Part shown: piece after piece, positions 12,289 through 25,000 of the stretch
Layout: each line of letters begins with the position of its first letter
Numbering within the stretch: the stretch's first letter is position 1
NCBI GenBank assembly: GCA_963931865.1
Contig: OZ007506.1
Location: forward strand, 18,759,853-18,823,852
Source: Axinella damicornis
Lineage: Eukaryota > Porifera > Demospongiae > Axinellida > Axinellidae
Reading direction: 5' to 3'
Length of the DNA: 64,000 nt
Notes under the pieces: model-generated
Told to the model about the DNA's origin: nothing
The model's input: only the letters and a program-made list of their open reading frames with translations
The model's database searches: none
Translations under genes and position numbers: made by a program

Positions 12289-12510
12289 TGTCACAATCCA
12301 TTGCTAGCAGGCCCTGAGAGTACTGAAAGAATTGGTCCGGTGGCCGCTTGGGCTACCACCCCCTTTCATACGAACTGAGTCCAGTGGTGAGCCCAAGTCT
12401 GAGGCCGGTGGTGGAGTAAGGGCACACAGGGGGCATAAAAAGGGGACTCCCTCTTCCCAATGTAGAGGGCGGTGATGACACGAAAATAAAGCACACACGA
12501 TCACATGACA
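12289..12510 (+). mobile_element. Possible 222-bp LTR of a decayed retrotransposon
   Basis: The segment starts TGTCACA and ends ATGACA, with TG...CA borders that are nearly inverted. It is preceded at once by a purine-rich tract (AAGGTGGAGGG) like a polypurine tract, has a TATA-like CATAAAAAG near 12436, and has AATAAA at 12484-12489, about 20 bases before its end. Upstream, 11750-12250 holds degenerate proline-rich open frames that could be the 3' end of an internal region. No second LTR, reverse transcriptase or integrase is visible, so the call is tentative. Confidence 0.33.
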
Positions 12511-13421
12511 AACTAGTCTAATGCTCATCGTACACTCACTCTCCCAGTGACCCCATATTATTTACCAAAGTACTGTTCCGATTACCATAGACTTCCAGGA
12601 CACCAGGCATAATAGTGCTGCAGTTACCTAACCCTCAGAAGTGGCACATAGCCATATATAACACTTTGTGACCATGAAACCGGACCCACCAGTGAATGCA
12701 GGCCCACTCGACAACACTGGCCTTGTGGGGTACCGCGAAGTTGGGGTCTGGGAACGAAACTATAGTGGGGCTGCTACACCTCGTACCTTCTGCGTTTCGT
12801 TTCCGGGGTGGGCGGGGCGGTCGGGTCCCCCGCCCAGCAGTTGACTGCAACGATGGTCATACACTTAGACTAGGCAACTCATGATGTGAATGCGGAGGTG
12901 GTCATAGGTGTCCTGCAGGGGGACATGGTCCCTCTTCTGGAGCCTAGGGATAGCCTCTTTTAGAGGGACAGTCCCTAGTAACTTCAGCAGAAGTTGCGGC
13001 GATATTCCATGTTTTAGTATTTGCTGCTACTCCACTAAAATGCCCCCAGCACTTTATCAAATGTCCCACTTCTTGACAATTTAATGTCCCAGCAGAATGA
13101 CCTTCTTTGTCTTTGGCCTACATGTAGGCTGACACCCATGGGTGATACCCGAGTTTGGATATTACACCAACACCTTGAGTTTTGCACCAAACTCTACTCT
13201 AAAGTCACCATGCAGCTTTATCCTCATACTGTATTTCACAGCAGGTCCACTGCAATTGGTGCAACAAAGCAGGCATATTAATTAAGTGAGACGGGCAGTT
13301 GTTGTATAGCAAATATGGAATTTATGACCACACAGTTGGCCAACATGGCCAAACATGCACAGTATAATTCCCACTTTTCTTGCTGTGCATGGCTACTTGT
13401 CCAGTTGATGTACAGTATCCA
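12511..13421. other. Intergenic sequence without a supported gene
   Basis: Short frames only. A GC-rich run near 12800-12835 contains CCCCGCCC-type boxes, and a relic of the CTGGGAACGA foldback-end motif lies near 12747. Nothing else could be supported. Confidence 0.3.
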
Positions 13422-13510
13422 CTGGTGCTACCAAACTCCTTGCCTCCCACGAAATAGTGTTTGTGAACAGACTGAGTGTCTGCAACACTGTCATGGTAGT
13501 CGTCCAACTA
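13422..13510 (-). pseudogene. EIF1A: Fragment of eIF1A exon 4
   Basis: The plus-strand string GTGCTACCAAACTCCTTGCC occurs both here and in functional eIF1A exon 4 near 1827. The match continues with small differences to about 13508. Compared with the working exon it has insertions and substitutions that break the frame around the [13 protein letters not shown] segment. No flanking eIF1A exons are seen, so this is a partial, non-functional copy about 11.5 kb from the intact gene. Confidence 0.75.
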
Positions 13511-13951
13511 TATTATTGTAGAAAATCTAGTTTAAGATTCCAGTTGCTCTTATATAGCGTTGTACTCACATGCAGATAGTCATTATGGTTACACATTATA
13601 GCCTGATTCCCAGAAGCTTGAGTGATTGTACATAGCTATGTATACGCGTACATAATTATATTGACAGGTGATAGCTATACACACACTTCCTGCTGTTTCC
13701 ATAGCAACATATCCAGAACCTCATAACCAGATCGATCTGCAGCTGAACATTAACTTTTCATCACACCACACAATTTTGCCAGCATGAACTTCGATCACAT
13801 CACTGTTATAAATATTCACATCATTACGCCACAACAGCCTAGCACTCCAACATTTTCTTTCCAAAATAATAAGACTTCTCAACACAATGTAGGGAGGAGG
13901 GAAATGGAGCATGCATAATGTTAAAAATCCAATTTGATAATTTTCTTCTTG
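13511..13951. other. 3' flank of STK40
   Basis: This AT-rich stretch lies downstream of the STK40 stop codon (13952-13954, minus strand) and probably includes its 3' untranslated region. No separate gene is seen. Confidence 0.35.
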
Positions 13952-16900
13952 TTAAATTTGCTGATGAGTTAGTGCAGTAGGAGTTGACGGACCAAACACC
14001 CTAATTGGAATGCACTGACTTTGAGAGGTCGGTCTGGCAGCCACAACTCTGAGGCTCTCCAGTATATCTGCCCGTTCGTCTCTGGCATCATGCGATCGTC
14101 GCCGATGTCTTCGTAAGCTTGTAGCGTCTGCAGAGAGCACTGAAGAGCTGTTGCCGTAGGTGTGGTGGGAGTGTCGTCTTCTTTGGTCAGATCCACTCGA
14201 GTTTCGCCGTTGCCTCGGAGAGGAGGATGGTAGACGAAGACTGGGGGTCTCACCCTCTGAGTAACTGTGTCTGTTTGAACCTCTTGAGCTCGATGATGTT
14301 CTAACAGTGACCAAGCTTTCCAGGACACTTTGGTTGCTGACAACCACTCTATCACTGTTCTGGCTGTCTTCTCTGATTCCATTTGTGTGTGGTTGTGAGT
14401 ACATGTATGCATGTGAGTATGGGTGTGGGTACATTGGGGGTTGTGTGGGGTGTGGGTGCACTTGTGGTTGGGTGGGGTGTGAGGAGTTAAAGTAAGAGTC
14501 ATCTGAGAGAGAGAGAGTCAGTGGATATCTATGACAGACGAGGGAAGGGTGAGGGTAGCTCTGCGGGGGGCTACTGGGAGGAGCCATGCTGATGCTGCTA
14601 AAGCTGGCCGTAGGGCTTGACGGTCCAAGGCTGTTGGTAGGGCTAGCATTAAAGAAGGCAGGGGCAGAAGAGCAGGGGTGGATAAAAGGATTTCGATTCA
14701 AAGGTGAAATTCTGGGATATGAAAGGTGAACGTGGGGGATTTCTGTAAGAGAGTATGGCATGAAGTGTCCAGCACCTTGTGACATGGGACAGATACCTGC
14801 CGGAGGGCTACCAGACATGGGTCCCGTGCCCAGCCCAGGATGGCCAGTCAATGGGTGTCCTGTATGTGACTCGACGGGATGGATAATTGGACTGAGGGTG
14901 AGTCGAACAGCATTCATTTCAACATTGGAAGCCAGGTTCGTTTCCATGGCAATAGCTTCAGGAGAGTCATCTTCGTGCTGGTCTGGGACAGTGCAATCCT
15001 GTGACTTGTGTCTGTCAACGTCAGGCACAATCTGTGCATAGGTGAGCTCTGACGTGGTGATTACCGACCTAGATTGAGAGAGAGAGAGAGCAATGATAAA
15101 GTTACTTGCCCATTTCCCTTGCATGTGATATACTTGTGAAGTGGTCTAACCGTGAGGTGAAACTGTTACTCCTTGCTATGTAGCTGTTTCCCAGGCTAGA
15201 CAATCAGATTCATCCCACGCTAGTTGCATAAGTTATCCATTTATGGATCACACAAATGTCAGCTGTGCTAAACAATCAAAGCATTCTGATCACTGCACTA
15301 TAATACCAAACAGAGATCCGGTACATATTCATGCCAATATCACACACACAGTACACACACCACACAACACAGGAAGTGTGAACAGGGATGAAGCAGACAC
15401 ACATATGACACATATACATGCAGCACATTGATCATAGGACACTACACTCCGTGGCAATATACTGTCATTGGAGTGCTTCATCTGTCCATGTACAGCTAAA
15501 ATATAATAGAACTCGGTGTCATTGTCACTCTCCTGTCTCTGCCCGTCTCTGGCAATATCTCCCTAGCAAAGCTTCTGCTAATGGCATTGCAATGTGGTAG
15601 CACTGATCCTCCATGGAAGTGGTAGGCCCGTGAGTGGAGTCTGTCTTTGTTGAAGCTACCAATCACTGCCATGTTGTTTCCAACTTGTTGAGCACTACTG
15701 CACTAGTACTTGAATTGAACTTTAAAATCGCTCACGATGTACTTACTTTGTAGGAAATATATTAGACCTGGCCCAATAATGCAGTTGACCTTAGTGAACT
15801 CTAATCCAACTGTTACGAGTAACTCTAATCCAACCATTATGAGTGGAGAAGATATATGCTATCATGCAACCATTACAAAGCTACTATTAGCTACTTATTA
15901 AGCCCTTGTGAACCTACAGTCTAGAGAGGATGCTCTGTGCTGTCTCCAGTGTCCTGCCAGCTGTGAGCCTCTTCTTAGCATCCCACTCGATCAGCTGACG
16001 GATCAGACTGGTGGTGACCATGGAAACACGACCATCACTGCAGAAATGAAAACACAATCACTAAAATTAATACGCTGACCATATCAAATTCAGTTGGTAA
16101 ACAACATCCATGACAACTGATCACATGCCACATACCTCAGCAAGAGGAGGAAACGTTGTTGCTATGGCAACATGCTTACAACTCAACTATTACTCCAAAG
16201 GGGTTTCATATCATGTATATCATGTTCAGTGTTACCATGGCAACCCATTTCTTATACTAACTATACAGGTCTTATCCCTGGCCAACAAAGCCTCAGTTGC
16301 AACCCACAATGCTGACTGGCAGCAGATCCTACACCACTCTCAGGATATGATTTACAAGAGAAACAGGAATCGCTGCCCAGAGGTGGCCCAAGGCGCTATC
16401 CAAGGCGCTATGCGCTATGCAGGGGGACTGCACTGCATTCCACTTCAAACACTTTCGTAGCCTAGCAACAGCACATCACTAGACCAACTATCTATTTGGG
16501 GAAAAGTATTTACTAGGCATACACAGCATAGTGAGCCACATGAAAGCAACCCGACAGTTACCCGACAGCCTTGGAGTAGCCAACACAAGTCTGTTGAAGC
16601 TTTTAATACTATTACACGTTAATGGAAGTACCTGCTGCACCGGAGATCCAGAACCCTTTTGGAAAATCTATACACGTGTAATTACCTCAATACTGCAGTC
16701 CCAAACACTTCTTGGTACTTCTGGACCATCTTACGCCGAACCGATTGTAACCATTGTCTATAGATAGACACTTGAACCTACGACCATCGCCTTTCATACT
16801 TAACCAACTAAGTACGGTTCAACTGATGTCTGAATTCCTCCGATTCCGATATAGAAGATATGATTTGGCCAATACCGAAACCACTGAGCAGCATTAACAG

Positions 16901-18851
16901 ACAAATTTTCCATACCCCCACTCTTAACTTGCCTTGGTTGCTCGAGCATGTGCTCAGCTGTGATATTAAAATTTCAATTTACAGAAGCATTGGTATTGCA
17001 ATTATATCAGTTCAGGAGCCACAAACATACATAGCTACTTTCTGTTTCTCTGCAAGTACACTAACAATGGCCACAGGAACTTGACCTACACTAAAGCAAG
17101 CCGTGCACTTGATGTTGTAGCAAGGCCCTATAAGACACTTGGTTGTGACAACACCAGTCAGTTTTCTCACGAATATACAAGTGAGCGCATACAGTACTTG
17201 TGTTGATGCCATTTCTGAGGGTGTCTAAACAGTTTCCATGACTACAAACAAAACCTTAAGGGTGTGATCAACTGATCGCCCTGGGTGGGGATTCCTGTAT
17301 TCAACAACTAACAAAAGGTGTAATTATTCTTCAATTAACAAAAGGTGTAATTATTCTTCAGTGTGACTTTGTGATCTTAACATGATTTGTTGCCTATACA
17401 AAGGGGCCTCTATTAGTGCGGTTGGCAGGAAGGGTAGACGCCCAGGTTGACCCAACAATAGCCTAGGCAAAACCACAAATCGGGAGAAGGAACCTAACGC
17501 CTGACAACAATCACTTTGAGCCTGCTGTAGCAGACTGCTATTGGCCGTATGCTTACCACATGGATCGAGTGTCATTAGGTTAACAGACCTTGTCCTGTTC
17601 CCCCTCAATACGGTACGGTTTTGGGGGGTCAAGGTACAAGACTATAACAGACTCGGACACCAAATCACTAATGGAAGGTCAAAACGTAACCCAACTCTCT
17701 CAGAGCAACTGATCACTGTGTCCAGCTATTAATATCTCTCTCCGAATCAGATTGAATAATAACTAATGACCCGAAGCTCACTATAAGTACATCCTAAGTG
17801 TTGACTCAGTATTTTGCAAATTAGCATCATTGATACAAGAATGCACGTCTATAATAGAGCATTAGTGATGATATACTGGTACCAGTCTTCCGTAACCTTG
17901 TATGGATCGGCGGAGTGGATTCCTAGCATAATCTTGTTTTGGAAAGCTTTCAGGTAACAAATGTGAGGAATGGATACCAACTATGAGGGTGACAAGTATA
18001 CAACCCAGCCATGCTGGGAAACCCCGGGCTGCAGCTCCAGCTCCAGAATAGCAACACAGTGTGGACACTCGTTCCAGCGAAGAAGAGGCAAGTTTCAAGT
18101 GTGTCAATTGAGCATAGTATTGCGTTTGTGTATACATATAAGGGGCATGATCTGGAGTGCTTTGAAGTAACACCGACACAAATCTAGACCCCAATACACT
18201 CCAAAACTCACATATGCGCCAAAATGTCATCTACGTATACAGAGCAACGTACAGCAAAGATCTTACAGTGTCTATTGTTCAAGAGGGGTGGGGCTCACCA
18301 TACCATACTTGGACGTGTCATGTCAAGAGGGGTGGGGCTCACCATACCATACTTGGACGTGTCATGTAGCACCAGCAGTGCCAGTCAAGACAGGCATTTA
18401 AGTGTCTGAAGTTAAGATTCCTGGGTCAAAACATTTTGACCCTGGGCGTGGCTACGTCTAAGTACTGTTGGCGTAAATCATAAGTGCAATCAGATATCCA
18501 CCACTGAGATCACGGATTGAGGTGTACCTACTTAGGAAAGATGTAGTCAGCTGTCCTGATCATGGATTGAGGTGTAGGCTATTACTAATGGAAGACATAG
18601 TCAGCTGTCCTGATCATGGATTGAGGTGTAAACTATTATGTACTTAGGGAAGACATAGTCAGCTGTTCTGATCATGGATTGTGGTGTAAACTATTACGTA
18701 CTTAGGGAAGACGTAGTCAGCTGTCCTGATCTTTCTGAAGAGCTCCTGGGGATCATTATCGTAGAACGGGAACTGCCCGTACAGCATGGTATAAAGAAGT
18801 ACACCCATTGCCCACATGTCACTGGCCTTGCCATCATAGGGATTGCCTGAC

Positions 18852-18941
<90 letters not shown>

Positions 18942-18966
18942 CGCGTGTGCGTGTGCGTGTGTGTAT

Positions 18967-19035
<69 letters not shown>

Positions 19036-22000
19036 TGTGTGTGTGTGTGTAGGCAGTCATATACCACCATGATGTGCACAATGATGCATGGTAAGTGAAA
19101 GGGGAGGGTTGCCTACCACTCAGGACATCAGGGCTGACATATGCCAGGCTCCCTCGCTGGTCGGTGAGGGGATCGCTTTCCCGCACTAGGTGCTTGCTCA
19201 GGGCAAAGTTGATCAAGGTCACTGCCCTTGTCCTGCATGTAGACAAACAAACAAACAAACATAGTGGTTGTCAGAATAGTAACACAGAATATACACAGTG
19301 AGTAGAGTCCCAATTTTGCGCACAAATACATGCACGCGCGCACACATGCACGCACGTGCGCGCGTGCGCACACACACACACACACACACGTAAATGACAA
19401 AGGTAAAGTGGGAGTGGCATCAACATTTACAAGGGTGACCCTGCCTTCTCTTTGGTATGCATTGACAATCATAGAAGAATGATGTTTAACGTAAATAAAT
19501 GTAAATGACATCATGGATATTGGGTATGGGGCCCGGGGGTGAGTGGCACTATGAAGGTATAAAGCACAGTTGATGCAGTTAGTCCACATTGATTGAACAG
19601 GACTCATGCAGCCAAAACATCTCATATTTCAATTGATCTTGTTAGGCCTGGGAATGTGGCTGATACTACTCCTGATATCCTACACAGCTGCTATCACTGA
19701 GTAGCCATTGTTGGTCACTGTGCATATCAGCAAAGAAATACTTACAAGATGAGTTTAAGGATATAAGGTATATCACCACACTACTAGACAGGACACATTT
19801 CATGGTGGATGTCTGATCAACTGACTGCCTCTCATAAGCTACTACAATGCAAGCAAAACACACCGCCTCATTCCTAGGCATCCACACACATTTCATTGCT
19901 TGCAGTACACACACAAAAAAGCTAAAAACACACAAATCCAAGGCTGCACAGAACAGTAGTGTTTTCAGAAGTTTAACATTTTTTTGACTTCACCGTTGCC
20001 AAGGGGATATACAGTCAGCTTGAAATGTCTGTCTCTGTCACTCTCACACCAAAACAACGCCAGGCTAGAGCCACTTACCTGAAGCTGTCCGTGCTGATGC
20101 CGGGAGTTAGAACCAGACAACATACAGTGCCATAAGCATCGGTATGGCACATCCCCCCCCCCCCCCCCCCCTCCCACACACACACACACACACACACACT
20201 CCACCAACTAACAAGTGCCTATGTCAACATCAACTACTGCAATAGCAGCAGCTTAGGGTCAAAGGTTGACACTAATTACATGTTGTGGCGGTATGAGGTA
20301 ACTTAAAGGCACAGTGCCTGCCAAAGGAGGAGGCAAGGAGACGTGTACACTTACACCGCTGGTCGTAATGGAGACAAAATATACTGGTAGAAAACAAGCC
20401 TGCAGCTAGGGCTCACTGATCACTAAGGTAAGGAAGAGCAAGCTGGCAGGCTATTAGGCCAGGTGCAGAGGAACAGGAAGCAGACGCATACAAGCCACAA
20501 AAGGGGCTGACTGCACACATCAGACACCACCAGGTGCGTGGTAAAAACCTACAAATAAAATTTGAATTTACCGTTTCTGCACTACAATTGTACATGCCTT
20601 TAGTCCCCCAGACTGTAAACTCTATACCCCACAAGAGAGTTGCATGAACTGTAGAGTACTGTCGGAGCGGCCTCCTGTTCCGTCCCTACATCACTATGAA
20701 CCAGGCTCTCCCTGCTTCTCAGTGCTGCAAGTGATGAAAAGCAGGGTGGGGGTCCGGAAACGAGACTAAGGGATTCCCTACTGAAACAGATCTGGAGGAG
20801 TTTCTGTGTTTGTCGTATGATGCACAGCAGTATGTGATCTGATACCACACGACTTGGCAAGTTGGCTTGATCATGCATAGTTTGTTTTGAATACCATATC
20901 TTGTAGTTGGTGAGTTAATGTGGCAGTTGGTATTAAGTTCAGTTCCAATTCCAAGGTGGTGACGTAATCTTGTGTGAAGTAATGTATTGTATAACCGTGA
21001 GGGGGGGGGGGGCTGTCCTTATCACATGTCTCCTTCAACTCATAGCCACTGAAATGTGCAAACATTGTGGGGTCAGAGCTCCACCCTCTTCGTTGAAATT
21101 TGGCATAATTCGACTGACGTGCAGCTAGCTGGAAGCACAAGATGACTAGTTGACTGCATGGACTATTTTGTAACCGGGCCGTAGGAGTAGGTGCGGCGGC
21201 CACCGGACCAATAATATGCTCAGTCTGGCTAGCAAGTTGTTGAATCTTGCAGTTTCATCCCAAGATTGCACCAGAAACGATCTCAGAAGGTCTAAAATCC
21301 AGACCCCCCCTATGTGACGCGATTCGCGTGCTTGCTTCGCTTCTCGGTTGGCGCGCTGCGCGTGCCATTGCGCCGCCACGATTTCGTCGCTCAAAGCACT
21401 CGACGCCTGACCAAACTAAAATTGCTTCCTACGGGCCTGTGTAAGACTGTACTACCTATCCATTATGTGAGAATTCCGTACCTAACTCAGAAGAGCTCTT
21501 CTTGGAAACATCCTAGGAAGCTAGGAACCCCTCGGTGAACCTTAAACAATACCCCTCATTGAAAGGGGTCAGTGAATTCAGACATTGGGGCCATACATAC
21601 AAGTCATGTAACTGTCTATCATCAGTGCCAGTCAGATGACGCTTTATGACGGTCGCGGCACGCATCATGTGTGAAACCTTTCCAGGCCTTCTCCATGCCT
21701 TTCGTACTGCAAGCGACAAAAGCTGGGGTGGAGGCCTGGGAACGAGGCTAGCTGCAACTGAAAGGTTTGTTTGCCCTACCACCGTTCAAGACCACTACAG
21801 TAGCTACAATAGCGTACGAAGACAGGTCAACGGCCAGAAGCGAGCCACACTGACTTATCCAAGCTAGAAATCTTTGAAGTAGTGCTGAGCTGCAAGTGTT
21901 ACAGATAGCAAGTTGAATACTGTGAGTATGTATTAATGGAATCCGTGACGTCAGCGGCGGCACGCATCACGTGCGAAACCCTTCCAGGCCTTCTCCATTC

Positions 22001-25000
22001 TTTTTCATACTGCAAGCGACAAAAGCTGGGGTGGAGGCCTGGGAACGAGGCTAAGTTGCATCCACCTGACAGCTAGCCTCGTTCCCAGGCTGCTTGTATA
22101 GGTAGCTGCTAACTTATGGCTCATCCCGATTCACATACCTGTTACGTGACATCACATACCGCTAAAAGACGGTCGAAGTTAGTAATGGCGGCCAAGAAGA
22201 AAACAAAAGCACTCATAACAAAATCAGTTTCAGCACAACTACTCTATACACTTGAGTTGATCAGTGTTCTGACAATGATGTAATGACAGGTGCCACACTG
22301 ACAATGATGTAATGACAGGTGCCACACTGACAACGATGTAATGACAGGTGCCACACGTACACTGACAATGATGTAATGACAGGTGCCACACTGACAAATG
22401 ATGCATGTAATGACAGGTGTACAGATCACTATGCGTTGGTTCAATCTTATGGTATACAAAGGTCGCATGTCCATAGCTATAGTCAGCCATGCTTAAGTTG
22501 GTAGATACCGCTTTGTATGAAGCCATATAGGATGAAAGTGTGGAAGCGCGTGCTTTGAATATCACAATTATGGAGAACTTTATTCCAGAGCCATATTTTC
22601 ATGCAAGTCTTGAGCACTAAGGCATATTGCATTGGGGTGGGATCTCAAGGCAAATACAGCACAATTCACCTCCTGCTGTATATCATCCCGACCCTCATGC
22701 AATGAAACTCACAGTGTACTCGATGCGGTACATCAACTAGTAGCCAAAATGCTGCCACCCTACATGCTTCAGTGATCGGATATTTGGTGTCTATACGTGC
22801 GTCCCTCGTCAGGTGAGAAACGTTACCAAGTCTCTCCACACTTCAAGAAGAGCCACACAATAAACTCGGTCATCTCTCACGTGGATGATGACAGTGGTAT
22901 CCTCCAGAACAGCCCCTAAATTTTCACCATGCTCTAGTCGAGCTCTCACCCGTTTGCAGAGGTGGTGGCTACGAACAACATTCCGAAAATACCACACATG
23001 ATCTGTGGCATGAGCTTGTACACTTTGACACTATTCATTTGTGCGGAGGGCTGATACGTGTACCACTGTGCATATCTGAACAATTCTCTAGTCAAATCTT
23101 ATGCAAGTGCCTTTGCAAAAAATGCGATGACCACCACTTTCCCTAACAATGCCACTTGCATTGGAGAATTGGAAAACTACACCATATATAGTTTCGGTCC
23201 CAGACCCAAACCAGATTCACTTTCACTTTCAGTATACTGGAAGTGATACACACACTGAATAAAGAGTCTGGGAACGAGACCATCAGGACACTGCAGCATT
23301 AGTCCCTAACGAATAAGTGATCATCATCTTACCTAGTGTTCAACACCATGTTTCCCAGCTTCAGGTCTCTATGAACAATGTTTTTCTGTGTGTGGGGTAA
23401 GAAAGGAAAGGAGAGAATAGGGAAAGAGATAGGAAGTGTATTTGTGCGTGTGTGTATGTGTTTGGGAGTGGGAGGGAGAGGGTGGAGGAGAGAGAAATGG
23501 ATATGCAAAGTCACAATGATGACAATGCGGGACGATGATGATGAGGATGATGATGATGCAACAGCCAGAGGTTGAACAGGACCCATTAGGAGATCAGAAA
23601 CCCAAACAGAGCCCACTGCCCATGACAACACAAGACAACACAAGCCGGCTAACTTCAAAAGACACAACCAATCCTCTTTACACACCAATAGCAAATGGCG
23701 ATAACACCATGGACATGACAGTGTCATGCCCTCAACCAATCCTTGTCACACAACAATAGTTCAAACTACAATGGTGTAACAATACATCATGGGTGGAACC
23801 ACGTCATGCCCTCAACCAAATTGCTCACTCCGCAATGGTGTAACAATATGTCATGCGTCACACAACAATACTTCAAACTACAATGGTGTAACAATATATC
23901 ATGGGTGGAACCACGTCATGCCCTCAACCAATTCTTGTTACAGACTAATTGCTCACTCTGCAATGGTGTAACAATATGTCATGCGGCACACAACAATAGT
24001 TCAACTACAATGGTGTAACAATACATCATGGGTGGAACCACGTCATGCCCTCAACCAATTGCTCACTCCGCAATGGTGCAACAATACGTCACAGAACAGC
24101 GCCATGCCCGTACTCACCACAGTCAATACAGTGAATGCAGCTTCAGTAATTAGGCGCACAAAGAAGTCAAGCCTATCAGGTGGCTACCTCAAATTTCTGA
24201 GTTGTCCTGAGACTGTTAGCAAGGGTTGATATTCGGTTACTTCAACTAGGGAGTTTTAGTCCGGTACGACATGATTGTGTAAGTACATAACTTTGGTTCC
24301 TGTCTCTCACCCCCTCCCCACACGTTGTATTCCCCCATACCCAAGCAGTAAAAGTTATGGACTGCGGATGCAGATTCCAGCTCAAATGGAACACGGATTT
24401 CAGAGTGCATGCACTCAGGTCTACATGCACTTAGGTCTATCCCAAAAACTGAGAAGAAGTATCCAATTTCTCGTCCTTTGTAGGAGATCTTAGAGCCAGT
24501 CCCAGGGGACTTCTCCAGGCCCTATGCACTTACCCACAACTGTGGTAAACACATCACGGGTAACAGTGACGAAAATACGAAAACATGAGGATACGGTTTT
24601 GTACGAGACAACGCAGCTGCATCCCAGGGATTCATCTGATTAGTACCTCCCCACCCCAGCATTCCAGGGTCTCATGGAAACCAACAGAGCAGATTGGCCA
24701 CCACACTCCACCCTAGCTACACCAAGAGTCATTCGCACACTCCACCCTAGCTACGCCGAGAGGAGTCGTTCTCAGAGCCACTTCTGTCCCATCTTGGCAA
24801 CAGACCTGTCTGAGAGCTTCATTATCACCAGAAACATACCAGCAGGAGATGTAGGGAAAAGGGGTACACACAAACACAAGATAAGAATCAAACGCAAACC
24901 ATTTGAGGTACATGTAAGCTAAAGAAAGGAGTCATACTCCCTGGTTAAACATCAACCTCAGTCCGGAGTCAGGCTTCTAGACAACAGCTGTGATCATTCC

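Noticed and set aside
18808..19098. Frames encoding VCVCVC or HTHTHT
   Set aside because: They are translations of the (GT)n microsatellite in an intron of STK40.
22183..22260. ATG-started basic frame MAAKKKTKALITKSVSAQ in an STK40 intron
   Set aside because: It recalls small ribosomal or nuclear proteins, but the frame runs into a minisatellite and no splice donor or family match could be defended.
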